This document shows positions 52,818-60,913 of a stretch of DNA of 64,000 bases, in pieces. The notes under the pieces were generated by a model. It had not been told where the DNA came from, did no database searches, and worked only from the letters and a program-made list of their open reading frames with translations. Source of the DNA: DATKIY01 sp963726755 (GTDB lineage: Bacteria > Actinomycetota > Actinomycetes > JAHEKZ01); assembly GCA_963726755.1 (NCBI GenBank), contig CAVSDB010000003.1, positions 744,001 through 808,000 of the forward strand, read 5' to 3'. Both the position numbers and the translations under genes were made by a program. Numbering within the stretch: the stretch's first letter is position 1; every line of letters starts with the position of its first letter.

Positions 52818-53648
52818 GTGACTGATCCGCTGACCCGACGCCGGCTGCTTATTGGTGGCGCTGGTGTTGCAGCGGTTGCGGCCGTGGGAGCCGTCGGCTG
52901 GCAGGTTATGCCGCCACAGGTGAAGGGCGTCTTCGTCGACCTGCCACCTGCCTACATTCCGGATGCGCCCGAGGGCAAAGTCACCCTCGAGTCGGTTCAC
53001 TCAGCAGAGCGCGGCATCGACGTCGACCTCTTCACGGCCGTTCCTGCGGGTTACGGCAAGGGCGAAGGCCTGCCGGTCGTCATCATTTGTCATGGCGCGA
53101 CTGGTACTCCAGCGATGTACCAGGACTTCGGGCTTCCCCGCTTTCTCACTGCCGCCGTGCAGGCAGGATCACGACCCTTCGTACTCGCGGGCGCGTATGG
53201 CGGTGTGCTGCGTTGGGAACCACAGCCCAACGGTGACGATCCGCGCGCGATGGTCTTCAACGAGATGCCCCAGTGGCTGGACGAACGCGGTTTCGACTCG
53301 TCTCGACGTGCCCTGTGGGGATGGTCGATGGGGGGCTATGGCGTGCTGCGAATGGCAGAGATCGACCCTGGTTGGGCGCGAGCCGTAGCCGCGTTCTCGC
53401 CAGCGATATCGCAGGGCGACGACGTGTTCACCAACGTTGATGGTCTGGCGAACCAGCCTCTTGGCCTGTGGTGCGGCACCGAAGACCCATACTGCGACGC
53501 GGTTCGCGACCTATCCGAAGCTGTTCCGACCGAACCAGAGATTGCATCGTTCAGCGAAGGTGGACACACGCGGGTGTACTGGAACGACCAGACGCTGCAG
53601 GCTTTCGAGTTCCTGGCGTCCCACTTGGGCAAGAACCCAACTACGTAA
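52818..53648 (+). CDS. Exported alpha/beta-hydrolase (esterase D/antigen-85-like)
   Basis: The 276-residue protein has a Tat-type signal (TRRRLLIGGAGVAAVAAVGAVG). The mature part is an alpha/beta-hydrolase with strand VVIICHGATGTP, the nucleophile elbow GWSMGGYG, a likely Asp in WCGTEDPYCD and a His in FSEGGHTRVYW. The substrate is unknown; antigen-85-like mycolyl transfer is only a structural analogy. The GTG has a leaderless-type -10. The 3' end overlaps the convergent aminotransferase by 8 bases. Confidence 0.85.
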   Translation: MTDPLTRRRLLIGGAGVAAVAAVGAVGWQVMPPQVKGVFVDLPPAYIPDAPEGKVTLESVHSAERGIDVDLFTAVPAGYGKGEGLPVVIICHGATGTPAMYQDFGLPRFLTAAVQAGSRPFVLAGAYGGVLRWEPQPNGDDPRAMVFNEMPQWLDERGFDSSRRALWGWSMGGYGVLRMAEIDPGWARAVAAFSPAISQGDDVFTNVDGLANQPLGLWCGTEDPYCDAVRDLSEAVPTEPEIASFSEGGHTRVYWNDQTLQAFEFLASHLGKNPTT

Positions 53649-54990
53649 TTGCTGCGAGGAACTGTTCGCTGACGTCGAGGTAGGCGTCCACGTCTTCCTG
53701 AGTTGCGGCGAACGAAATCGCGGGACCGCTGGTGGCGATGGCGTCCCAGATGCCGCGGTTGGCAAAGAACGTCTTGCGCCCGTCGGCGAACAGCTCGTTG
53801 ACGGAGGCGTAGCCGTCGTGACCGGTGACAGGGGGCGCCGCGGAGAGCCGCCACTGGCACCGGCCACCCCAGCGATCGATGGTGAAACCGAGTCCGGCGC
53901 CGTCGACGAGTTTCTGTAGCCCTTCCTGTAGTTGCGCTCCAAGCGCGTCGACCCGCGCATGCCCAGAGGTTGTGAAGATCTCGGACAGTCCAGCTCGCGC
54001 GGCCGCCATGGACAGGGCGTTCGCATACACCGTGCCGCCAGTGGGGACGCCGGGTTTGCTCGTGAAATCTCCCTCGACATGGTCGGCGAGGAAGTCCGAG
54101 AGTTCCGCAGTCATGCCGAATGCACCGACCGGCATACCACCACCGATGCCTTTACCGCCGGTGATGATGTCTGGGTCGAGTCCGAATTCCTGCGCACCTC
54201 CGCCATAAACGGCGAACTGGGTGTGAGTGACGTCAGCGATGACGAGGGTGCCGTGACGTCTTGCCGACTCGCGGATGGCTTCGTGGAATCCCGGTTGGGG
54301 CATGACGAGTCCGCAGTTGGTCATGATGGGTTCCAGCAGAATCGCTGCGACTTCTTCGCCGCCGAGCACCGCCTCGACCGCAGCGCGGTCGTTGAACGGG
54401 ATAGCGCTGACGTGCGCACCTGAGCCGTCGGGCAGACCGACACCGTCGGGTTCATTCTTCGACCACAACAGTTCGTCCATGTGGCCGTGGTACTTCGACT
54501 CAAAGACGACGACGCGCTGACGTCCGGTAAACGCGCGCGCCAACCGCATGGCGTCGACGTTCGCACCCGATGCCGACAGCGTGTACTGCCATCGCGGCAA
54601 CGCGAATCGTTGCTTCAGCAGTTTGCTGACCTCGAGTGAATCGGTTGTTGGCAACAAGAAGTGATTGCCCAGAGCCGCCTGTTCCGAGATGGCTTTGACG
54701 ATGGCTGGTGGCGCGAAGCCAGCGGCCATCGCTAGGTCGCACAAGTTGAAGTCGCGGTAGCTATTGCCGTCCAGGTCGGTGAACTGCGAGCCGGAACCAG
54801 AGACCGCCACGACTGGTGAGTGTCGCCAGAACCCGGCCATCCACGAGACCGGAACACCATTCGGCATCAGTTCGCTGGCCTGCGCCAACCACTCCAGCGA
54901 CCGCGGAATCCGGGCGTGAAAGTCTGCCGATTCCTTCTCGCGGACTTGCTCTAAACGCTGGTGTACGTCGCTGTCGATCAAGTTGTCCAT
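53641..54990 (-). CDS. Class III PLP aminotransferase (glutamate-1-semialdehyde aminomutase-like)
   Basis: The 449-residue enzyme is a fold-type I class III transaminase. The Schiff-base lysine is in ITGGKGIGGGMPVG, and FESKYHGHMDELLW and VIADVTHTQF are typical landmarks. The usual D-E-V reads D-V-T here. It resembles glutamate-1-semialdehyde aminomutases but need not be hemL, since no other haem genes are nearby. ATG 54990 is preferred to GTG 55005 because an AGGAT site precedes it. The substrate is not defined. Confidence 0.85.
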   Translation of the reverse strand: MDNLIDSDVHQRLEQVREKESADFHARIPRSLEWLAQASELMPNGVPVSWMAGFWRHSPVVAVSGSGSQFTDLDGNSYRDFNLCDLAMAAGFAPPAIVKAISEQAALGNHFLLPTTDSLEVSKLLKQRFALPRWQYTLSASGANVDAMRLARAFTGRQRVVVFESKYHGHMDELLWSKNEPDGVGLPDGSGAHVSAIPFNDRAAVEAVLGGEEVAAILLEPIMTNCGLVMPQPGFHEAIRESARRHGTLVIADVTHTQFAVYGGGAQEFGLDPDIITGGKGIGGGMPVGAFGMTAELSDFLADHVEGDFTSKPGVPTGGTVYANALSMAAARAGLSEIFTTSGHARVDALGAQLQEGLQKLVDGAGLGFTIDRWGGRCQWRLSAAPPVTGHDGYASVNELFADGRKTFFANRGIWDAIATSGPAISFAATQEDVDAYLDVSEQFLAAIT

Positions 54991-55077
54991 GCTAGATCCT
55001 GGCACGATCTACTCAGATGTGGTGTGCGAGGATCGTCCCGCCGCAGTAAGACTGGGACTCATTTAAGGGGCATGTTC

Positions 55078-55608
55078 GTGGCCGAGCAGCTGTTCGCAAC
55101 ACTCAAGACCAATCAGGGCGACATCCGTATTGAGCTCTATCCGAACCAAGCCCCGAAGACCGTTGCGAACTTCGTCGAACTGGCTGAAGGCTCGAAGGAG
55201 TGGACCGACCCGCGGAATGGTCAGAAGACCAACGCGCGGCTGTATGACGGCACGATCTTCCACCGCGTGATTCCGAACTTCATGATCCAAGGCGGCGACC
55301 CATTGGGTTCTGGAACCGGAGGTCCCGGCTATCGATTCGCCGATGAGCCGCACCCCGAGTTGACGTTCTCGCAGCCCTATCTGTTGGCAATGGCCAATGC
55401 CGGACCGAACACCAACGGCTCCCAGTTCTTCGTCACGGTCGCGAGCACCGATTGGCTCAACTTCAAGCACACCATCTTCGGTGTCGTTGCCGACGCCGAC
55501 TCACGCGCTGTCGTAGACAAGATCGCGGCGGTGTCGACCGGCGCGCAGGACCGTCCGACGCAGGACATCGTCATCGAAAGCGTTGTCATCGAGCGAGTCG
55601 AAGCCTGA
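55078..55608 (+). CDS. ppiA: Peptidyl-prolyl cis-trans isomerase, cyclophilin type
   Basis: The 176-residue cyclophilin begins MAEQLFATLKTNQGDIRIEL and has the catalytic core GTIFHRVIPNFMIQGGDPLGSGTGGPGY, LAMANAGPNTNGSQFFVT and LNFKHTIFGVV. It speeds proline isomerisation in the cytoplasm. GTG 55078 gives the family start and has AAGGGG 7 bases upstream; ATG 55072 is also possible. It is in its standard place after the tRNA pair. Confidence 0.96.
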   Translation: MAEQLFATLKTNQGDIRIELYPNQAPKTVANFVELAEGSKEWTDPRNGQKTNARLYDGTIFHRVIPNFMIQGGDPLGSGTGGPGYRFADEPHPELTFSQPYLLAMANAGPNTNGSQFFVTVASTDWLNFKHTIFGVVADADSRAVVDKIAAVSTGAQDRPTQDIVIESVVIERVEA

Positions 55609-55627
55609 TCGTCAGGCACCCTTCCCC

Positions 55628-56530
55628 ATGACCGAACCGTCGGCGGCCGCACCGACCCCGCCGACGTGTTACCGCCACCCTGACCGCGAGACGTACATCA
55701 AGTGCGTGCGCTGCGACCGTCCCATCTGTCCGGACTGCATGGTCGAAGCACCCGTTGGATTTCAGTGTGTGGAGTGCGTTCGCGAGGGGAACAGGGACGT
55801 CAAGCCTGGCCGCACTATCGCGGGTGCGACGGTGCATCAGGATCCGATTCTCATCACCAAGATTCTGGTGGGGATCAACGTCGCTGCATTCGGGCTGCAG
55901 CAACTGCTCGGTGATTCCTTCACCACTAGATACATGATGAATGGCGGCGCTGTCGCATTCAATGACGAGCCGTGGCGGTTGATGACTGCTGCTTTCTTAC
56001 ACGCGAACATCACGCACATCCTGTTCAACATGATCGCGCTGTGGGTAGTCGGCGGTGTCGTCGAACCACGTCTCGGACGGTGGCGCTACCTGACGGTTTA
56101 CCTCGTCAGCGCCCTCGCAGGGTCGGTGCTGTCGTACGTCGTCGATCCATTCACGTCGTCGTCGGTTGGAGCTTCGGGCGCTGTGTTCGGGCTGTTCGGT
56201 GCACTGTTTGTACTGCTGCGGCGGCTACGCATGGACGTGACGGGTGTGCTGGCGATTATCGCGATCAACGTGGTGCTCGGTTTTCTTCCCGGATTTAACC
56301 TCAATTGGCGGGCTCACCTCGGCGGACTAATCGCAGGAACGATCGTGACAGCCGCGATGGTGTACGCGCCGCAGCGGCAACGTCTGTGGTGGTCAATCGG
56401 TGTATCAGTCGCGGTTGTGGTGCTTTGTGTGGCGAGTACCGTCGTGCGAACGCAGCAGGTGAACACTTGCGTGGATCAGCATCCGCAGAACCAACTCGCA
56501 TGCGATACCGGGATCTGGGGTCCGGGCTGA
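55628..56530 (+). CDS. Rhomboid-family intramembrane serine protease with zinc finger
   Basis: The 300-residue protein begins with a B-box-like zinc finger (CYRHPDRETYIKCVRCDRPICPDC and CVECV). A rhomboid domain follows: HANITHILFNMIALWVVG, the catalytic serine in GASGAVFGLFGAL and the histidine in WRAHLGGLIAG. It cleaves membrane proteins within the bilayer. The last helix is followed by about 25 residues with two cysteines. ATG 55628 sits just after ppiA. Confidence 0.94.
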   Translation: MTEPSAAAPTPPTCYRHPDRETYIKCVRCDRPICPDCMVEAPVGFQCVECVREGNRDVKPGRTIAGATVHQDPILITKILVGINVAAFGLQQLLGDSFTTRYMMNGGAVAFNDEPWRLMTAAFLHANITHILFNMIALWVVGGVVEPRLGRWRYLTVYLVSALAGSVLSYVVDPFTSSSVGASGAVFGLFGALFVLLRRLRMDVTGVLAIIAINVVLGFLPGFNLNWRAHLGGLIAGTIVTAAMVYAPQRQRLWWSIGVSVAVVVLCVASTVVRTQQVNTCVDQHPQNQLACDTGIWGPG

Positions 56531-56664
56531 GAGAGCGTCCGCTCGCGATCGGTGACGACAAATGCCCAGCCGGGAACTCGGTGCGTCTGGTGGAGTTGGT
56601 CGAGCCAAGGCGTCAAAGCGGCGAACTCTGGCTCGATCGCCGCTGTGGGGCTCACCGAGGGCAC
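56531..56664 (-). pseudogene. Possible remnant of a serine hydrolase (beta-lactamase-type) gene
   Basis: On the minus strand an ATG at 56664 opens a frame with TPWLDQLHQTHRVPGWAFVV, resembling the N-terminus of class C beta-lactamase-type hydrolases (around V-P-G-x-A-x-x-V). The similarity stops where the frame enters the 3' end of the convergent rhomboid gene, and no S-x-x-K active site follows. It may be a decayed fragment. The identification rests on a short stretch. Confidence 0.3.
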
Positions 56665-56666
56665 GG

Positions 56667-56697
56667 GTCCACAGGCTTATCCACGGCTTGTGGACGT
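56667..56697. other. Hairpin containing paired DnaA-box-like sequences
   Basis: GTCCACA (56667-56673) pairs with TGTGGAC (56689-56695). Inside is TTATCCACG (56677-56685), 8 of 9 of the classical DnaA box, and TGTGGACGT stands in the opposite direction. It lies between the convergent rhomboid and crgA genes, so it could act as a terminator, a DnaA site or both. Confidence 0.45.
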
Positions 56698-56719
56698 AAT
56701 TCCATCGATGTAGTTCCTG

Positions 56720-56974
56720 CTAGCGCCAGCGGGTGGCGACCATAAGTCCGCCGAACAAGAACGCAAAGCCGATGACGAGGTTCCAGGCGCCGAGGACTGA
56801 GACGAAGTGCACCGAGCTGGCGAGGATGTAGTAGCAGACGATCCAGGCGAGTCCGATCAAGAGCAGAGACACCATCGTTGGTGCCACCCAGCGAGCGCTC
56901 ACCTTGGCACCGGAGGAGGTCTTTTGGGGCGGAGGGGTGAAGTCACCCTTCTTACGGGTGCGTGACCTGGGCAC
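56720..56974 (-). CDS. crgA: Cell-division protein CrgA
   Basis: The 84-residue protein has a basic N-terminus (RSRTRKKGDFTPPP) and two membrane helices (about 31-52 and 60-80), ending in ATRWR, as in CrgA. It recruits and modulates divisome proteins such as FtsZ, FtsQ and PBPs in Streptomyces and mycobacteria. GAAGGAG precedes the ATG. Confidence 0.95.
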   Translation of the reverse strand: MPRSRTRKKGDFTPPPQKTSSGAKVSARWVAPTMVSLLLIGLAWIVCYYILASSVHFVSVLGAWNLVIGFAFLFGGLMVATRWR

Positions 56975-57064
56975 GGGGTGCTCCTTCGGTGGTAGTTCGG
57001 GTCGAACAAAGGGTACGTCGTAGGGCTGGCGCCTGGCTTGGCCGAGTCGGCACCACCACCCCCT

Positions 57065-57070
57065 TAGCGT
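57065..57070 (+). promoter_or_regulatory. -10 box TAGCGT upstream of the sortase operon
   Basis: TAGCGT ends 7 bases before GTG 57078, the start of a small reading frame that is coupled to the sortase gene. Confidence 0.5.
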
Positions 57071-57077
57071 AGAGCCT

Positions 57078-57209
57078 GTGCCGGGACTTTCCGACGTCGC
57101 AACGTCGATCCTGAAGGGCGGCGGCTGGACACCGCGCTATACCGTGACCGCCGTGGGTCCGACCGAACGTAGGCAGGCAGCGCTTTCGTGCGCCGAGCCA
57201 GCAACGTGA
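57078..57209 (+). CDS. Candidate leaderless 43-residue protein coupled to sortase
   Basis: GTG 57078 lies where transcription should start. The frame encodes MPGLSDVATSILKGGGWTPR and ends at TGA 57207-57209, overlapping GTG 57206 of the sortase gene. Third codon positions are mostly G or C, as in real genes here. It is not recognised. It may be a functional small protein or a leader that delivers ribosomes to the sortase start, which has no ribosome binding site. Confidence 0.45.
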   Translation: MPGLSDVATSILKGGGWTPRYTVTAVGPTERRQAALSCAEPAT

Positions 57210-57898
57210 CGGCGACGTCCCCCGCACGCCGCGGATCTCGAAACCTTCAGCTCCTCAGTCGCACTATCGGCGAGGTGCTGTTGACGTTAGGCGTACTGAT
57301 CCTGCTGTTCGTTGCGTACCAACTTGTGTGGACGAACGTCCAGGCCGATCGGGCGGCCCGTGCCCATATCAATCAACTCGTCGAACAGTGGAACCAATCG
57401 CCCAAGCAGGAGTACGACTTGCCGTTGGTGAAGGGCGAGCCGTTTGCCCTGATGTACATCCCGCGGCTCGGTGCTGACTGGAAGTCGCCGGTTCTGCAAG
57501 GTGTGAATCTGACGTACCTAGCCGAGGGCGTGGGGCACTACCCGCATACCGTCTTGCCGGGAGCCGTCGGCAACTTCGCGGTGGCCGGCCATCGCGCGAC
57601 TAACGGCGAACCGTTCGCTTACCTCGATCAGGTACGTAAGGGCGATGCCGTTGTCGTCGAAACCGCGACCACTTGGTACACCTACCGCGTCACGTCTACG
57701 GAGATAGTCCAGCCGACGCAAGTGGACGTGCTGTTGCCCGTGCCCGGCAAGCCCGGAGTGAAACCGACCCAGAAGTTGATGACGCTGACGACGTGTAATC
57801 CCCGGTGGGCGTCGTACCAGCGGTTGATTGTGTACGGGGAGCTCGAGGAAGTGCAGCCCAAGACCGACGGGCTTCCGCCCGCGCTCAAGGGGAGTTGA
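57206..57898 (+). CDS. Class E sortase
   Basis: The 230-residue protein has an N-terminal membrane helix (EVLLTLGVLILLFVAYQLVW) and a sortase domain. The catalytic His is in VAGHRATNGEPF, the Cys in LTTCNPRW and the Arg in YQRLIVYG. Class E enzymes anchor proteins bearing LAxTG-type signals to peptidoglycan. No such substrate is seen in the window. GTG 57206 is chosen for its GTGA coupling; GTG 57188 would add six residues. Confidence 0.93.
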   Translation: MTATSPARRGSRNLQLLSRTIGEVLLTLGVLILLFVAYQLVWTNVQADRAARAHINQLVEQWNQSPKQEYDLPLVKGEPFALMYIPRLGADWKSPVLQGVNLTYLAEGVGHYPHTVLPGAVGNFAVAGHRATNGEPFAYLDQVRKGDAVVVETATTWYTYRVTSTEIVQPTQVDVLLPVPGKPGVKPTQKLMTLTTCNPRWASYQRLIVYGELEEVQPKTDGLPPALKGS

Positions 57899-57902
57899 CG
57901 GT

Positions 57903-58118
57903 ATGTACGCGTGGTTGTGGGGGCATCTGCCAGGGCCGCTGCCGGTGCGCATCGTGCTGGCGCTGGTGTTGTTCGTGCTCGTGGTTGCCGTGCTGTTCCT
58001 CTGGGTGTTCCCCTGGCTCGAGCCGCGGCTGCCGTTCAACCATGTCACCGTTGGTAACTCGGCCGGCAACTCGGTGGGACGACTGGGCGACAGCGCCATG
58101 CGTACCCTGGGTGTGTGA
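57903..58118 (+). CDS. Small conserved membrane protein
   Basis: The 71-residue protein starts MYAWLWGHLPGPLPVRIV and has one membrane helix (LALVLFVLVVAVLFLWVFPW). It sits between sortase and the glutamine amidotransferase, where similar small proteins occur in other Actinobacteria. Function is unknown. Its TGA overlaps the next GTG. Confidence 0.75.
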   Translation: MYAWLWGHLPGPLPVRIVLALVLFVLVVAVLFLWVFPWLEPRLPFNHVTVGNSAGNSVGRLGDSAMRTLGV

Positions 58119-58738
58119 CCGCTCGGATTCTCGTCGTCGACAACTACGACTCGTTTGTCTACAACCTGGTCCAGTACTTGGCACAGCTTGGGGCTGAGTG
58201 CGAGGTCAAGCGCAATGACGAGGTCGAGCCGTCGTACGGGCGCGGTTTCGACGGTGTACTGCTGAGCCCGGGTCCCGGAACGCCGGAGTCCGCGGGGGTT
58301 TGCGTTCCGATGGTCGAGGAACTGGCCGGGGACGTCCCGCTGTTCGGTGTTTGCCTTGGGCTGCAGGCGATGGCCGTGGCGTACGGCGGATCGGTGGTGC
58401 GCGCGCCGGAGTTGCTGCACGGCAAAACCAGCCAGGTGCATCACGAGGGGGCTGGAGTCCTCGCGGGATTGCCAGATCCGTTTACGGCGACGCGGTATCA
58501 CTCCTTGGCCGTCGAGCCGACGACCGTTCCGCAGGAACTGGCCGTTACCGGGCGTACCGAGTCCGGAGTCATCATGGCGCTTAAGCACCAGACGCTGGCC
58601 GTCGAAGGTGTGCAGTTCCATCCGGAATCGGTGCTGACCGAGGGCGGGCATCGAATGCTCGCGAACTGGTTGACAGTCTGCGGCGACCCCGAAGCAATCG
58701 CCCGCTCGGTAGGCCTAACCCCCACCGTCATTTCCTAA
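58115..58738 (+). CDS. trpG: Class I glutamine amidotransferase (anthranilate/aminodeoxychorismate synthase component II)
   Basis: The 207-residue subunit releases ammonia from glutamine. It has RILVVDNYDSFVYNLVQYL, LSPGPGTPESAG, the nucleophile in FGVCLGLQAMA and the His-Glu pair in VQFHPESVLTEGG. It matches the Rv0013-type gene beside crgA. Whether it serves tryptophan or folate synthesis cannot be settled because component I is not in the window. GTG 58115 overlaps the preceding stop. Confidence 0.93.
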   Translation: MTARILVVDNYDSFVYNLVQYLAQLGAECEVKRNDEVEPSYGRGFDGVLLSPGPGTPESAGVCVPMVEELAGDVPLFGVCLGLQAMAVAYGGSVVRAPELLHGKTSQVHHEGAGVLAGLPDPFTATRYHSLAVEPTTVPQELAVTGRTESGVIMALKHQTLAVEGVQFHPESVLTEGGHRMLANWLTVCGDPEAIARSVGLTPTVIS

Positions 58739-58785
58739 GAACGAGGCGCTTCTCCCGCACGGGTGCTGTGGCCAACTGGCGACTC

Positions 58786-59760
58786 CTATGATTTCGGCGA
58801 GGGCAGCGCTCGCTGGGCGAGCACGACTCCCCAGAGCACCACGAGCGCGCCGACGACTTGGAGCGCGGCAAGTGATTCGCCGAGCCAAATCCAGGCGACG
58901 AGCCCGGCCATCACCGGCTCGACCATTCCGACGATTCCTGCGGACGTAGTAGGCAGGTGACGCAGCGCTCCGATCACACACAGGAACGGAGCGACCGTCC
59001 CGAGGACGACAATCCAGATCACTAACGACCACACCGGAACCGACACCTCGTCGAGCGCACCGGTCAACGAGACGGACTCTCCCAGGGTCGACCACGGGAC
59101 CGTCCACCATGGGTGCACGATCGTCCAGAACACCGTGGCGACGACGAATGCCCACATTGCCAGCGACACAGTGTCGCGTCCGGTGACGGCTCGGGCTCCC
59201 GCGATGTAGTACGTCGCGAGCGACAGTGCCGCACCCATGCCGGCCAAGACGCCGATTAGGTCTAACTCGATCCCCTGCCAAACCTGCGCAACCAAACTGA
59301 GGCCGCCGAGCGCCAACGCCAAGGCAAGCCAGAGCTGTCGTCCAAGATCTTGATGCTGGACGAACCGTGCCCAGAGTGCGACTAGTACCGGCGCGGTGAA
59401 CTCGAGCAACAGCGCCACACCCACGGGCAGGCGGGCGATCGCCACGAAGTAGAGCCACTGCACCATCGCGATGCCGACCACGCCGTAGAGGAGCAGGAGG
59501 GGCCACTCCCGTCGTGCTACTCGGAGCCGGGCCGGCTCGATGGCTAATACGAGTGCGAAGAAGCAGATCAACGCGCCGGCACACCGCAGGAGTACCAGGC
59601 TCAGCGAGTCGATTCCCGAGCTGAGCGTGACCTTGGAGACCGAGCCGTTGATGCTGAACAGGAGTGCGCCGGCGACCGCCATCGTGTAGCCGAGCGCCCT
59701 GTGATTGGGCCTGAACCCGCGTCGGCCGGGTGGAGGGAGTTCTGCGGACGCCTCGGTCAT
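58786..59760 (-). CDS. EamA/DMT-family transporter
   Basis: The 324-residue protein has ten membrane helices in two EamA halves. The first starts GYTMAVAGALLFSINGSVSKV and the second ends EPVMAGLVAWIWLGESLAALQVVGALVVL. Such carriers usually export amino acids or metabolites. ATG 59760 is chosen at the family start; the longer frame is low complexity. It is divergent from the aminotransferase gene. Confidence 0.9.
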   Translation of the reverse strand: MTEASAELPPPGRRGFRPNHRALGYTMAVAGALLFSINGSVSKVTLSSGIDSLSLVLLRCAGALICFFALVLAIEPARLRVARREWPLLLLYGVVGIAMVQWLYFVAIARLPVGVALLLEFTAPVLVALWARFVQHQDLGRQLWLALALALGGLSLVAQVWQGIELDLIGVLAGMGAALSLATYYIAGARAVTGRDTVSLAMWAFVVATVFWTIVHPWWTVPWSTLGESVSLTGALDEVSVPVWSLVIWIVVLGTVAPFLCVIGALRHLPTTSAGIVGMVEPVMAGLVAWIWLGESLAALQVVGALVVLWGVVLAQRALPSPKS

Positions 59761-59804
59761 AGCGGCAGTCTCGCAACCTCGACCGCTCGCTGCGTAGGGG
59801 TGGG

Positions 59805-59810
59805 TAGGTT
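59805..59810 (+). promoter_or_regulatory. -10 box TAGGTT, leaderless aminotransferase promoter
   Basis: TAGGTT ends 6 bases before GTG 59817. Confidence 0.5.
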
Positions 59811-59816
59811 GACGGC

Positions 59817-60878
59817 GTGACGTCAGATCAGCCCGAGGTACGCGACGTGCTCGCGGGCGTGCCTGAGTACCGAGCCGGCCGTCCCGCGGCCGCGGACGCG
59901 TACAAACTGTCGAGCAACGAGAACCCCTACCCACCGCTGCCCGGCGTGTTCGCGGCGGTGGTCGATGCGGCCGCTTCGGCGAATCGCTATCCCGACTTCG
60001 CGTCGTCCCGGCTCGTCACCGCCCTGGCGTCACGACATGACGTCCCGGAGGAGCAGATCGCGCTGGGAACCGGTTCGGTCGCGGTGCTGGCGCAAACGAT
60101 TCAAGCGGTCGCTGGCGTCGGTGACGAAGTCGTCTTCCCTTGGCGTTCGTTCGAGGCGTATCCCATTCTGGTTCAGTTGTCGGGCGCAATGGCGGTTCCC
60201 GTGCCACTTACCGACGCGTATCGGCTCGACCTACCCGCCATGGCTGCTGCCGTCAGCGAGTCCACGCGCTTGATCGTCGTATGCACCCCCAACAACCCGA
60301 CGGGTACGGCGGTCGGACGTGACGAACTCGAGAACTTCCTGGACGACGTCCCGTCGCGCGTCCTTGTCGCGATCGACGAGGCGTACGTCGAGTTCGTTGA
60401 CCCGGGGAAGCGGCTCGACACGTTGTCGCTGGTGCGTGATCGTCCGAACGTCATGGCGCTGCGTACGTTCTCGAAGGCGTACGGACTGGCTGGTCTGCGA
60501 GTCGGCTACGCGATGGCCAAACCGTCGATTGCATCGGCTTTGCGCAAGACGCAACTTCCGTTCGGCGTCTCCAGCATTGCTGAGCAAGCCGCGCTGGCGT
60601 CGCTCGCGAACGAACCCGCGTTGCTTCGTCGCGTCGAGCAGTTGGTCGACGAGCGAGCTCGCGTTGTTGCGGCGTTGTCCGGCACGGGTGTCGATGTCCC
60701 GGATCCGCAGGGGAACTTTGTGTGGCTCCCCTACGGCGACCGGACTTTAGAACTGGCGGCTGCCTGCGAGTCAGCGGGAGTGGTCGTCCGCGCGTTTCCT
60801 GGTGACGGCGTCCGCGTCACGATCGGTGAACCAGTTGCGAACGACCGGTTTGTCAATGCCGTAGCGAAGTTCGGGTAG
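59817..60878 (+). CDS. Histidinol-phosphate/aromatic aminotransferase family protein
   Basis: The 353-residue PLP enzyme has YKLSSNENPYPPLPGV at the N-terminus, CTPNNPTGTAVGRDEL, the aspartate in VAIDEAYVEFVD, the Schiff-base lysine in TFSKAYGLAGLRVGY and the terminal arginine motif VRVTIGE. It could act on histidinol phosphate or on aromatic keto acids (Pat). No other his genes are nearby, so an aromatic role is plausible and unproven. Confidence 0.9.
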   Translation: MTSDQPEVRDVLAGVPEYRAGRPAAADAYKLSSNENPYPPLPGVFAAVVDAAASANRYPDFASSRLVTALASRHDVPEEQIALGTGSVAVLAQTIQAVAGVGDEVVFPWRSFEAYPILVQLSGAMAVPVPLTDAYRLDLPAMAAAVSESTRLIVVCTPNNPTGTAVGRDELENFLDDVPSRVLVAIDEAYVEFVDPGKRLDTLSLVRDRPNVMALRTFSKAYGLAGLRVGYAMAKPSIASALRKTQLPFGVSSIAEQAALASLANEPALLRRVEQLVDERARVVAALSGTGVDVPDPQGNFVWLPYGDRTLELAAACESAGVVVRAFPGDGVRVTIGEPVANDRFVNAVAKFG

Positions 60879-60913
60879 TACCGGTTTCCACAGCCTGAGT
60901 GCGGAGTTTGGGG

